The notes beneath the pieces were generated by a model, which was not told the DNA's origin, ran no database searches, and saw only the letters and a program-made list of their open reading frames with translations. This document shows positions 1-11,151 of a stretch of DNA of 64,000 nucleotides, piece by piece. The position numbers and the translations under genes are program-made. Numbering within the stretch: the stretch's first letter is position 1; every line of letters starts with the position of its first letter. The stretch comes from Auanema rhodensis. Its lineage: Eukaryota; Nematoda; Chromadorea; Rhabditida; Rhabditidae. The DNA lies in assembly GCA_964057225.1 (NCBI GenBank), contig OZ059899.1:7564001-7628000 (forward strand), in the 5' to 3' direction.

Positions 1-2740
1 AAATGAACATAAACATTTTTAAATTACAAAATTACCTCTTGGCATTCCTCAGGAGTCCAAGCACCTCCTAGTGAACGAGCAACTTTTTCCCAATCGCTAT
101 CGCGTCTGATTACGGTGGCAGCAAGAGCCAACTACAGCAAATTATTAATATATTGCTTTGATTAGGTTACCTTGAGTCTATCAATATCTGCCTTTTTCCA
201 GCTATTTTTCTTTCTTTTATAGCCATGACCAAGTTCCTTGGGGTCATTCTCCTCTTGCTCTTCATTCGAACTTTCGTCACTAACTAAATCCGATGTTCGC
301 TTCGATTGATGTTTGGCCTTCTTGCTCATTTTTTTTCTCGCTATAATAACAAAGTAAAGGTATTTTCTAACTGTGTAAATATACCTTTTATCATAGACAT
401 TTCCCATTCTCCACCATCGTCGGATACTTCAGTTTCAGTACTTTCGTAATTGTTTTCAGTTCTACGAAGTCTCTCTTGTTCTTGCATTTCCAAAAAGTCA
501 TCATCCAATTCCCGAGCTTTTTTCTTCTAAAAGTTTTATGAGTCATAGCTATGTCGACCTATAAGCAATACCTTCTCCTTATTTATTTTACTTCTACGAG
601 TTGCTTCCATAGCTCTTCTCTCCATTTCTTCAAGGAATCGCTGCCTTTTCGCAAGCCTTTTCTTCTCTTTTCTAATAACGTCTTTTCTCATCTGTTCAAG
701 TTCCAACAAAGAGTCATCTGAATCATCCGATTCAATCTAAACTTAATCTTCTTTTTTTCAATAAAGCAGGTAACCTACACATCGGCGCTTAGATTTAGTC
801 TTTTTCTTAATTACGGGACTGTCTTCATAAGAAATCTCATTCAAAGTATTAATATATGGATCATTTTCGTCATCATCGCTAAGAGAGGAATCGCTATAGG
901 TTACCTAAAGCATATATATATATGTAATCAACATTCCATCACAGGAACAAACCAAAGTCTTCCTCTTTCTTTTACGTGAACTATTTTCCACTGCTAAAAC
1001 TGCACCGCGTTGAGAATCTCTCTCGACCGCTCTAGATTGAGGTACTTTGAAACCATATGCACCAGCCACGTTATTCTAAAAATATTTATTAAACCAAAAT
1101 AGTATAACAATCTATATCTAACAATCTGTCCCGTGTGATTAGTATGAACAGTACGAGTAGAGACATCTTCTACCCCGACGGCTTCACCTTCGTTATTAAA
1201 ACGAACTCGTTGGCCAGCCCAATAAGCCAATGGTTCATGCACTAGTCGGCCACTAGAGGTACGTCGAACTTTATCTGTTAAAGAACTATCATAATGAAAG
1301 TATTTAATCAAACAAAACCATTGAAAGGCATTAGAGATGTGTTATGTTTTATTGGTTGACTGACGTTTCTTCGATCAGAACCAGCTTTAGACATCATAGT
1401 CTGATTACGCCAATGTGACTCATTGCCAGTATCTCTATATGGTTGATATGGCAAAGAAGAATCACTTTCAGGGTTATCATATCCATTCAAGCGGAATGAA
1501 ATGGTACTGAATAAAAAAAACAAAATGAGCTCTAAACTTTATAGAACTTACGAGTGAATTGATCGCAAATCATTTCTCCAAGAAACAGGAAATCCATTAA
1601 CGAATTTATCAACGATATCTTTAGGGTATCCGAGTTTAGCAGCTGCCTTTTCATGGATGACTCCTTGTACTGAGTACACCTTTCCATTATATGTTTGAAA
1701 CAATGTTTTATCTAATACTTTTAAAATAATGGATGTACACCATTCACCGTTATAATTCGACGATCTGAATACAATTCGTGTACAGACATAGAATATTACG
1801 CGACTCACAGATTCTTTCCAAATAAAACAAACGGAGGATAATCTTTTGTAGGAATTTGATCATTAGGTGGTACGAATGAGAAGCACCAATTTGACAAAAC
1901 AACAGCTTCGGAGCGTAAGCGATCTGAAACGAACTCAATGACATGAAAACAAACACTGTTTTCACACTTATTCGTGAATTTGGTTGATTGGCTTTAGGTA
2001 ATTCCTTCTGTGGTATTTTGAACGTGGGAAAACTGAAATTACATAAATTAACAACATTCTTGCAATCTATATACTTTTCATCATCAGAAATTCGAATTTC
2101 TAAAACTGCTTTCGGAGCTATGAATGGAACTAAAGCTAAATCGGAATCAGGAGGAGCAGCACTGTTGGTTGGCTCAAAATTTACAGAAGATTTGCATCTT
2201 GGAGACTTTCTCGGGATTATTTTAGGATTTTCTTCTTTTTTGGTCTCAATTACGTTTTCTGGCTTTCTGAAATTGTTAAATATTATCGCGAATGAACTCC
2301 GTGCAATACTTAAGAAATGGCGGTAAGCTTCTACGCCCTTTTGGAGTTTTTAAAGGAGTAACTGCTTTTTCCTCTAAAACTGGTCTTGCTTCGTTTTCTT
2401 TACCAACAGCTTTAGTTGTAGTTTTAGATGTCGGAAGCTTAGGCAAAGATTTCCGTCGAGTGGGAGTAGGTTCAGGCGAAGCAAATTCCAGTATAGTCTA
2501 CAAAAGTTTCCCCGTAGAAATATAATTATACTACAACGTATTTGATTATAAAATGCAAACAAAAAATTAAAACATAAGAATTAAATTTTGTACAAACCTT
2601 GGACTGAATTCTGGGGCTGCGTCGAAGTTGAGAAATCTAAAGAATATGTGTTATGGTTAGTAACCAAAATAAGTTCTTACGTCCTGCAAAACCCTGGACA
2701 TTTGAGGGACTCTAATTGGTGTTCCTACATCATCTTCCAT
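1..2740 (-). CDS. knl-2: KNL-2 / MIS18BP1-type centromere protein (C-terminus cut by window edge)
   Basis: Centromere-licensing protein; family members recruit CENP-A to chromatin. Start chosen at 2740-2738 (MEDDVGTPIRVPQ), followed by short exons at 2740-2681 and 2636-2599 and a longer one starting at 2497. A basic, Ser/Pro-rich N-terminal half leads to a SANTA domain over two exons: RLRSEAVVLSNWCFSF... around 1925-1810, then SSNYNGEW...FQTYNGKVYSVQG...FVNGFPVSWRNDL around 1764-1553. Lys/Arg- and Glu-rich linkers occupy about 1300-200. At the window edge a SANT/Myb repeat begins (KKADIDRLK, then DSDWEKVARSLGGAWTPEEC at about 140-20). SANTA followed by SANT is the diagnostic KNL-2 order. The last residues lie outside the window. 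It diverges from vps-52. Fine splice choices in the middle are approximate; the family call is firm. Confidence 0.85.
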
Positions 2741-3094
2741 TCCACTTCTGAAATAAATCAAGCTGAACTTACAGAAAACGCAACGCACTTCTAAAAACAT
2801 TCAAAAAATCTAGCTTGGCGGCTTTACAGGCTTGGCATTGTACAGTAACGCGTGTTCACGTACATATTTATGGATGCACGGCCTCTATTGTTTTAATTCT
2901 TGAATACTTTTTATTAATAATTTGGAATTGTAATGAAGTTCTCTTTGTAGTTTGTAGAAAAAAATTTTAATATTCTATTATTAAATTTTTGTTAGAGGAT
3001 CAATTATTTATAAGTCTTCTTCTTAATTAGTAAATATTGAAAGAAAACATGCAATAAATAGAGTTCTTAAAAAGAAACAGTTTTAGAGTTTGAA
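2741..3094. promoter_or_regulatory. Shared divergent promoter region between knl-2 and vps-52
   Basis: The 354 bases between the two start codons contain no recognisable exon. The interval must hold 5' sequence for both divergent genes. A likely splice acceptor (GTTTTAG at about 3079-3085) sits ten bases before the vps-52 ATG and would fit trans-splicing of a leader. No individual factor site can be named. Confidence 0.5.
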
Positions 3095-6000
3095 ATGCCC
3101 CAAAAAGAAGTTGAACGCTCTCTTGAAGAATGCTTATTGGAGTTTTCAAAGGCTGATGATCGAGTTGTTAGAGATGCTCTAGCTGCTGGGCATGATTTAC
3201 GTGATTTCTCTGGTCTGTGTGAATGTTGTGATAATTTTAACTTTTTATACTTCAAGTGCAAGTTAAAGATGAGTTAACAGAAGCCCATAAATCTGCAGTG
3301 AAGGAATGTATTGCAAATGCTGATAAACTAACAGAATTGCACAATCAAATCGTGTCCTGTGATTCTGTTTTTGAGGTAGAAATTACTATTGTGAGCTTGT
3401 GAATTTATTTTCCTGAATATAGAGATTGGAAAAAATGTTGATAGGATTTCAAAATGATTTGGGAGCTATAAGTGATGATATGAAACGATTGCAGGATCAA
3501 TCAGTTTCAATTCATCAGGTAAATATAGTTTTACGTATTGTGGTCAAAAGGCATTGTAATGTGTGTCACAGGAGTTGGATAATCGACAAAAAGTGCGTGG
3601 AGAACTGAGTCAGTTTGTCGACGATATAGTGGTTCCCCAAGGAATGATCAAGTCAGAATGAATATAAATCCACGTGTAAAACTTTTCATTCAGAACCATA
3701 ATGGAAACTGATGCAAGTGATTTGACGTTCTTAGAGCAATTGCATGAGCTTCAACATAAATTGCAATTCATACGTTCTCAGGAATTTAAAGAAGCAAGAG
3801 CTGTTAGTGATGTTGTTGGAATTTTAGAAAGTTTGAAGTACAAGGCAATAAAGGCTCAAATACTTAAACACAAAATAATGTTTCAATTTATAGGCTATTG
3901 AAAAAATAAGAGAATGGATTATGCAAAAGATATATGTTTTTCGCAAAGCTCTCTCTAATTACCAGGTTTTTTTTAATCGTTGCTGTATACAATTATAACC
4001 ACGTTCAAGGTTCCACAACACCAACTTCTGAAGTATCGTTTTTTTTATGAATTTTTGCTTGCAAATGAGCGAAATATAGCTGGAGAGGTTTAAAATAGAT
4101 AGAAAAAATAATAAACTTCTAATTTTAGGTTCAAGATGAATATATCGATACAATTGGCAAAATATTTTTCTCCTATTTTAAGGCATACATATCACGACTA
4201 TTTAAGCTTTTGGTATTGTAACATACAATGTTTGAAGCTCAGTATATTTCTAGATGGTTGATTCTGCATCGAAGGACGACTTACTCGGGGCCGAAGACAT
4301 TGTAAAAACTGGAGCATTAGGTGGATTTTTTTCCTCTAAACCACAAGTATAACATGCTCAACAATTTGGAAATTTCTAGATATATTTTTGTTTAGGTTCG
4401 TAATCGTGCCACTGTATTTACATTAGGTAGCCGCCAAGCGCTACTTACTAATGAATTCACTTCTCCATTGATAGTACCACATGCCGCACAAGAACAAAAT
4501 CAGAAGGTAAATATTTTTGTTTTCGAATATCAATATTTTGTTATAGTTTCAATTTGAATCCTTATTTCGTTCCATACATCTGGCCTTTGTTGACCACTGT
4601 AGCCATGAGTACTTGTTTCTCACAGATTTTTTCGTCATGGAGAAACAAGCGACTATAGATCTACATGCCAAGGTTTCACTTTTTTTTTTAAGTTTTTTAA
4701 CAAATTAAGTTTCAGATCATGAGTAGAGCAGTGACTCTACTAATACGTTCGTTGGATGAGCGTATAGCATTCAACTTTGATGCAATTTCCTTATACCTTT
4801 GCATATGTTTATGTGATAAATTTCAATCACTTTTGCAGGAACGTGATATTCCTACAATGGCGGGGTAAATCTAAACAGTGATTTGTGTGTGTTTTTGTTT
4901 TATCTGGTAAAATTTTCAGTTATTGGGACACAATTCGTCTTCAATTATGGATCAGATTAGAACAAGTTATGAACATGCATAATGAAAGCGTTAAACAGTT
5001 AGATACCAGAAAAATGGCTAGCCCGATTGATACAAGACCGCATTATGTTTATAATTTATCTCTTTGATCATTTTTTGATCTTTTTAATCTCAGATCGTTC
5101 GACGCTACGCTGAACTTACATGTGCTTTTCTCGTAATCACCGAAGCTAATGCTCATGAAGTAAAACCATTAAGTGAACAACATGTGATATATATTTTTTA
5201 GATCGATCCCCGAATGAGTAGAATATTAGAAAAAGGTGAAGATACGATTGAGCAACTTTTGAATAGAATGGCAGCAACACTACCTAATCAACGCGATCTT
5301 CTTGTTTTTCTCATAAATAATTATCATATGATAATTAATATAATTGATGTGAGTTAATTCGACATATTTCTTGGTATTCCTTTGATATAGGAAAGAGTTG
5401 TACAGGATAGCCGAATACATTCAATAATTCACGAATTGGAACAGAAATCAATTGGAGAATTCGTAGAGGTTCTCTAGAAGCTTAATAAATAAAATAGTTT
5501 CTTCGTTTCAGACAACCCTTTCACCTCACTTTAAACAATTAATATCGTTTGTAAAAGAATGCGAACCTCTCATACAACAAGGACACACACATTTATTAAT
5601 AAGATATCAAGGTTAGTTTAGTAATTTTATAATTATGATGTCATATGGTCCTCGTTCTTATTACTTGAAAAGGCAAAGTGCATCAGCGTAAAAGCAAGAT
5701 CTACCGAAGTTTGTTTAGAGAAAGGTCTTTAAATTCTGATAGTAATATCTAGGCAATACAGTGAAACTTGATTTCTGATAGTTTGAAATAGGCGGGGAAA
5801 GGCGTAGTATATATAACAGGAGAATGCTGATCTTATTACACCTTCAACAAACTATCATGCCTTCTATTATTCGGTTCTTCTTATTCTTTATCTACTTCGT
5901 CGCAATTGCTTCTGCCCAAATTAATGGTTTGCCCTACTTTTTTGGTGGACAATCAGGAAACACAATGGGCAATGTATATGCTGGAAACGAATTAGCCGGT

Positions 6001-6526
6001 ATTTACCTCTTATGCAATGGAATCGGATGCCCAGGCCGCGGACGTTGAATATAACCATCTATGAACTTGCTTGTATAGTGATACCTAATCAATCATATAT
6101 CATCATAACTATAAATAAATTTAATAAAAATACTGCACCTTTACTGTTGTTTGAACGAGGAATATGACATCAAAGAATATAGTAAAAATATGATTGAAGA
6201 TACTTATGTTGACTTTAGATAAATTGACATCTGTAGTTCAGTCGTTTTCAACTGGCTGGAAGAAATCTATCGATGCCATAAATGGGGAAATTGTTAAATC
6301 ATTTACAGACTTTAAACATGGAACAAACATATTGCAGGTCAGTAGAAACTAATTTATATAATATACGATATTGTTCCAGAGTGCATTCACTCAGCTTGTT
6401 CAGTACGTGCAGCGATTCTCAAAAATTGTCGCTCATGAAGTTTTTCGCGATAATGAAGCAAAAAATGACATGGTTAATATCCATCATATCATGGTTGAAC
6501 TCCGAAAGTATAAACCAGTTTATTAA
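3095..6526 (+). CDS. vps-52: VPS52, GARP/EARP vesicle-tethering complex subunit
   Basis: Subunit of the Golgi-associated and endosome-associated retrograde tethering complexes. The reading starts MPQKEVERSLEECLLEF and continues through coiled-coil exons (KDELTEAHKSAVKECI, RLEKMLIGFQNDLGAISDDM). The family hallmark QFVDDIVVP appears near 3613. Later exons give LLKYRFFYEFLLANERNIAGE (about 4030-4090), DEYIDTIGKIFFSYFKAYISRLF (about 4133-4205), the KDDLLGAEDIVKTG and FTLGSRQALL region (4275-4440), and the C-terminal Sac2-like helices DERIAFNFDA, HLLIRYQ, SFSTGWKKSIDAINGEIVKSF and FKHGTNILQ. The stop is TAA at 6524-6526. The intron from 5611 to 6218 is far longer than the others and houses a separate small gene. 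The convergent SLC41 gene ends 187 bases downstream. Confidence 0.93.
5808..5816 (+). promoter_or_regulatory. TATA box of the nested secreted-peptide gene
   Basis: TATATATAA lies 41 bases before the ATG at 5857. With transcription usually starting about 30 bases past a TATA box, this favours 5857 over the in-frame ATG at 5824 as the true start. The element lies inside a vps-52 intron, so the nested gene probably has its own promoter. Confidence 0.5.
5857..6048 (+). CDS. Small secreted Gly-rich peptide, nested in a vps-52 intron
   Basis: A single-exon open frame of 63 residues with a strong signal peptide (MPSIIRFFLFFIYFVAIASA, cleavage expected before QING). The mature part of about 43 residues is rich in Gly, Asn and aromatic residues and has only two cysteines, near the end (LLCNGIGCPGRGR). 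It is therefore not a classical multi-cysteine peptide. The ending GRGR could be a processing site, but no repeated amidated units are visible. A TATA box precedes it and AATAAA follows at 6114-6119. An upstream in-frame ATG at 5824 would add 11 residues and would spoil the signal peptide's N-terminus. Antimicrobial or neuropeptide-like roles are possible but not shown by the sequence. I recognise no family. Confidence 0.6.
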   Translation: MPSIIRFFLFFIYFVAIASAQINGLPYFFGGQSGNTMGNVYAGNELAGIYLLCNGIGCPGRGR

Positions 6527-6713
6527 TCAGATATAATCAAATTTAATATAATTTATATTGTATATAGTTATTTCCACGCGGGTTGTGTTTATGCTTGTTT
6601 AAATGTTAATATAAGTTTGATTACATGGTTGTACATGTATAATTTGATCTAAAATGATCATCCGTATGCACCACACTAAAACTAAGATGAGATTGAAATT
6701 TTTAGAGTCAAGC

Positions 6714-8791
6714 TTACTCTGCAGCTGTAGAAGCAAAAAACCAATATAATCCGGCTAATAAAAAAGTGGCAATTAAATCTCCTATAGATGTAATAATCGG
6801 TATTGAATGTAAATCTGGATCAATTCCTCGTGACCAGAGTAATGTGACTACGAGCTGACATATATATAATAAAACAGCAACCTGAAAAGTTTTTCTAAAT
6901 ATTTTAATCATATTTTTGTCAACCTGAAGAAATACTATCAGTATATACCCTAGTAGAAAAGGCCATTTCAAGGTTAAAGGAGTACCCACGACTTCAGATA
7001 GACCATGTGATGTTAACAGAAACACAAGCTAGAATATAAAAACTGGGAAAACAATCGGGAAAGCGTGAGAAATACTTGAAAAGGAATGCACGTGAATAGC
7101 AAAAGTCGTGCTGCTTGTGATTCATTATCTGGATAAGAGGTGAAATATTTTTCAACAAACGTTTTAACCATTATGTAGATAATATTTGAAAGGGTTCAAT
7201 CGTATTTTGAATTTAATTGGATTATGCGATTTAACCATTAAGAAAGAAGATATGCGTGACGCATGCAATGCAGCTCTGTTGCCACAAATACCTATTCTAA
7301 AGTCGAAACAAAAAAAAATGAATGCTCAAAACCTGCGATTAGAGGCAGATATACTGTGAACTCCGGATATATCCGGAACGCATGTTCTTGCACGAATCCG
7401 GCACCACTGAATATGGCTTTTAAACATACAGTCGAAATCTCTACCTGGAAAACATGGCTGCCAGTACTAAGGAGGGCCACTGCGTTTTTGCTGCTAGTAG
7501 ACTACTGTCATCTTTACCTCAAAATAATATATCATAATTACTAAACGGCGACTCATACTAGCTATATTCAAAAAGAATGGTATACTCAGCAAAGCAATAA
7601 CTATGATTATACCAGCATATATCATTCGATGGGAGCCAAGAGAGAATATTAAAGCTCCAAGAGATATCTAGTACGATATAGAAACTTATAGCTTTAAACA
7701 AAAAAATGATACCAATGATATGATAGTGAGGAAATCTCCTAGAGAAGCTGACAAAGGCGTGGCTATATTGTCCGGATTAATTTTACGCTTAGTTGAGTAT
7801 AATATGATGAGAATCATTGCTTAAATATCAAATATTGAGTAAGGTAAAAGGGTAAAAGGTGAACAAACTGCTAGACATCAAAAGTCCTGACACAAACATA
7901 GTCACAATGGTCACGGCACCTAGAAGGATAAATTCTCGTACCGGAGCTGGACACCCAAAGGGAATTCTTTTAACTAAGTCTAATGCAAAACAAAATATAT
8001 TCATGAAAACAGATAAAGTTATAGATTGTGCCTTAAACAATAGAAAAAATTTAGTGTGATTATTGGGATTACCTGAACAAGGGCAATGTTTCTTACAAAT
8101 ATATTCAGTATTTTCCCTGGCTGTAATCGGCCTCGGTGTGCCTTCAGGCAAGAAACGTAGAATACATTTTTATTTTTCAAAAAGAAATAATACCATTGTT
8201 GTCAGACGAGAAGTCAGTGTTAAGTCTAAATTTCCTTTCATACCCTGTATTGGAGGCGCAACAGACAAAAATTGTGGAACAGCTAAGCATGATACCATAG
8301 AAAAATCTTCCAAATGAACTACCTCGAACAAGGTAAGTCGTCTGAGCAAAATGAACTAATAATCCTGCTCCGATGGAGCCGAACCCAGCCATTAAAAATG
8401 GTATCATACTCTAAAAAATTAAATATTCTCGATACTTCTCTGCTAATATGATATCAACTTGGAACCAAACATCTCTAGCTTTTTCACCATCTACCAGAAC
8501 CAACCACCCATCCAAGCTTTCAGCAGTTGGTGCATCTTCCTTAAAATCATAAAAAAATAAGTTGACGTTACATATATCTTTACACTATCTTGAGTTGAGT
8601 TACTGTTTACTTGTTCTGAAAATATTGTTCTTTCGTCGTTCTTTGAATTATAAATGATCGGTCATCCAATTATTTCAGCATTTCCAACACGTTATAAGAA
8701 ACAAAGTTATTATACCTTCCCCACTGTTGTTTAATTGATGTTGGCTGTGTCCGGGGGGACGTTCCATTCTAGATGTTTCTACTTTAGTCAT
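6714..8791 (-). CDS. SLC41-type magnesium transporter (MgtE-related)
   Basis: Multi-pass membrane protein of the SLC41 family, which moves Mg2+ across plasma or organelle membranes. The start at 8791-8789 gives MTKVETSRMERPPGHSQH. Exons then encode a soluble segment (ESLDGWLVLVDGEKARDVWFQV, about 8540-8455) and a first membrane block MIPFLMAGFGSIGAGLLV. The family signature APPIQGMKGNLDLTLTSRL lies around 8255-8195. The second half repeats the architecture in weaker form (LPLIAG then, after an intron, ICGNRAALHASRISS at about 7335-7245). It finishes with WSRGIDPDLHSIPIITSIGDL and a last membrane helix ending at the stop 6716-6714. The second repeat's usual GGN motif reads CGN, a divergence worth noting. 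Middle exon borders are approximate. Confidence 0.85.
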
Positions 8792-10175
8792 TGACGTGAT
8801 ACCGTGCTATATTTTATAGTGATTGGAATAGAACTAGAAATAAAAATAATGAATCTCACATAATATCAAATATAATGAAATGTGATATACAAAAGAGAAA
8901 TAATTTCGCGTCACTAGTGCTTTAAAGATAGTTTAAGAATAACCAAGAATAATTCTCATAACTAAAAACCGGTTAAAGAAAGATCTAAAAATATTTGATT
9001 CTTTGATTTCTTAACTTATCCGTAGTATGGAAAGAACAAAAACCGTAACAGAAAACGAAAAAACATAAACAATTATAAATCTACGAATCTTTATCACTTC
9101 GGGACCTTTAAAAGAATAGTTCAAAATTCAAAAATTTTTTGTTCGTTTGAATATGATTGTTTCCAAAGAGCAAAAAAAGAGTAATATTATTACTATTATC
9201 TATAATTATTTCCACAACAGGCTAAATAATTAGTTATGAAAGAGTGAAAGTCATGTCAATGCTACTAAAAATAAAAATATTTTTAGCCCATGTATATATC
9301 CTCAACTTTTTAATTAGTTTAATTAGACTCAAATAAAAAATCTTTTTTTTAACTATAATGTAGTATCTTATTTAAAACAAGCCAACATTTATCTGTATAT
9401 ATATATACTTTTAAGTATCGCAGTTATTTTTTAGTCTTAAACGATCTTACTCGAATTTTTATGTTTACTCTTTATAATGTTGTTTTAAATGGCGAAACCA
9501 TTAAAAAATCTGCGACAGCAATAGGTGGTGTTTTCATTGTTTCTACGTAATTTTGGAAGTATGAAATGCTGAAGTGCATCCTCTTTTTAAATTTGTACTC
9601 TTATAGTAGTGTGTACGACGCATATCAAGCAACTAAAACATTGTCTCATGTTTTGTTTCTTCTCCAATGTTATTTTATATTTTCGTTATTACGCGCTGAC
9701 TAACACAACGTTTTCAGCGGCCCAAAACTAAATCCTCATGTTATGAGAAATAAATATTTGTAACCTCAATGCCATATCTTAACGAAAACGCTTTTTTTCC
9801 CTGGTGTCCTTGATATGGCATATAATGTGCTCTGATCTATCAGATTTGAAGCTTAGAAAAACTAATTTCTCATGCTCAATGGAAATAAGACAACCTTGAG
9901 TACGTTGAAATTTGTTTTTAACTCGACTGCTGTGTCTGCTACCAGACATCTAGAGTCTAACAAACAATAATTTATGAATCAACTCTATCATTTCTTCTTG
10001 ATAAAAGTTTAAATTGGTTATGAATGCATCTCGGAAGTGTTAAAATTCATATTTAGTCGACTACTTTAACATTTGAATAGCACATAAAATGCTTATTTCT
10101 TTCGTGAATAAAAATAATTCAAGGATATCATCCACTTATCTGTTTACAAAAATGTATCACTGGGTCTGTTGTTGA

Positions 10176-10667
10176 ATGCTAATTTTTCGCCAGCTATCTG
10201 CTTTCCTCGTTATATTGTGTGTTTGTCAGCCTCTCTTTCCTCGTTTCGTTTATACGAAGCAGGCGTTTTTTGAATGGGCGGAGAATACGAAACACTCGTC
10301 TTCGCCGAGTTCTCCACTCTGCTATGTCTATTGCACCATCATCATCCTCATAGTTCCACAATCTAACATAGAGACTGGTAAAATGAAAGAGAATTCGAGA
10401 AAGCTTTTCTTTCTAGTCTTCATTGACGGAGTGTGTTGTGTGCCGCGGTTTTTTATGCTTGCTATCGTTGTCTATAGCCCTCTACGCATACAAAGCTATT
10501 TCGCATGTATGCGACCCCCAGGCTCGTTTTTTTCAGCATCAGCGATGAAAAAAACGTCTGTCTACCCTCAGCCAGCAGACAAAAGCATACACACACAAAT
10601 ACGAAGTTACACAACAAAAAATATAGCAGAGCCACTTTTTAGCTTTCCTTTTCAGAATCCATGCTGA
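10176..10667 (+). other. Long open frame of uncertain status (163 residues)
   Basis: An uninterrupted frame from ATG at 10176 in DNA less AT-rich than its surroundings. The first residues (MLIFRQLSAFLVILCVCQP) resemble a signal peptide or membrane helix. The rest resembles no family I know, is rich in Ser, Phe and Cys, and shows no domain. The DNA contains two perfect inverted repeats (10501-10514 and 10525-10556) inside the frame, which fits a structured or regulatory sequence better than a gene. Almost every real gene here has introns, and this has none. It could be a lineage-specific secreted protein, but more likely the open frame comes from low stop-codon density in pyrimidine-rich DNA. 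Confidence 0.2.
10525..10556. repeat. Perfect 11-base inverted repeat with 10-base loop
   Basis: CGTTTTTTTCA (10525-10535) is followed by ten bases and then its exact complement TGAAAAAAACG (10546-10556). Immediately upstream, TCGCATGTATGCGA at 10501-10514 is another perfect palindrome. Such hairpins could act in RNA or as protein-binding sites; no function is shown. Confidence 0.6.
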
Positions 10668-10698
10668 GGTATTTAGTTCCTATGGACCATTTCAAGAG

Positions 10699-11151
10699 TT
10701 GATAAGCATTGCATTATTGTTTATCAGACAAAACAATGTCTTACCCACACATTCTTTTGATTCTTATGATTTTAACAGTTCATATCTTATCTCATTCCTC
10801 TTTCATGTAGTCAATTTCTTTTATCTTCACAGTTCTTATTCTGATGATGGGTCACACAGCGTGGCACTGCAGCAGTTTTTTTACCCGGCACGGCCTCGCT
10901 TGCCTGAAAAAACGACTGAACGAAGACATAGTGCGATAAAATTTTCTATGTCCCGCTCTAGCATTCAGCGTTCTTTCTCGTGCCGTTCATTTTTTTGCTT
11001 TTCTTTCTTTTCCTCTTTTTGTGTGAAGGCTCACATAGTATTCTCGGAGTTTGAGAGACTCAGTGATGTTCTCATTCATGTTCTTACGAATGCTGTGCTA
11101 CTGATTTCAATTCCGAGATTAGTGATGCAGTTATCTAATAATCCTATGTAG
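10699..11151 (+). other. Second long open frame of uncertain status (150 residues)
   Basis: The frame begins 31 bases after the previous one, in a different frame, and shares the same pyrimidine-rich composition. The translation is dominated by Ser and Phe runs (for example SCRSFFCFSFFSSF), typical of T/C-rich noncoding DNA read in the forward frame. No motif, signal peptide or homolog is recognised. I treat both frames as properties of one compositional island rather than as two genes. Confidence 0.15.

Noticed and set aside
7263-7544. 93-residue plus-strand frame.
   Set aside because: Antisense to the SLC41 exons carrying the second repeat.
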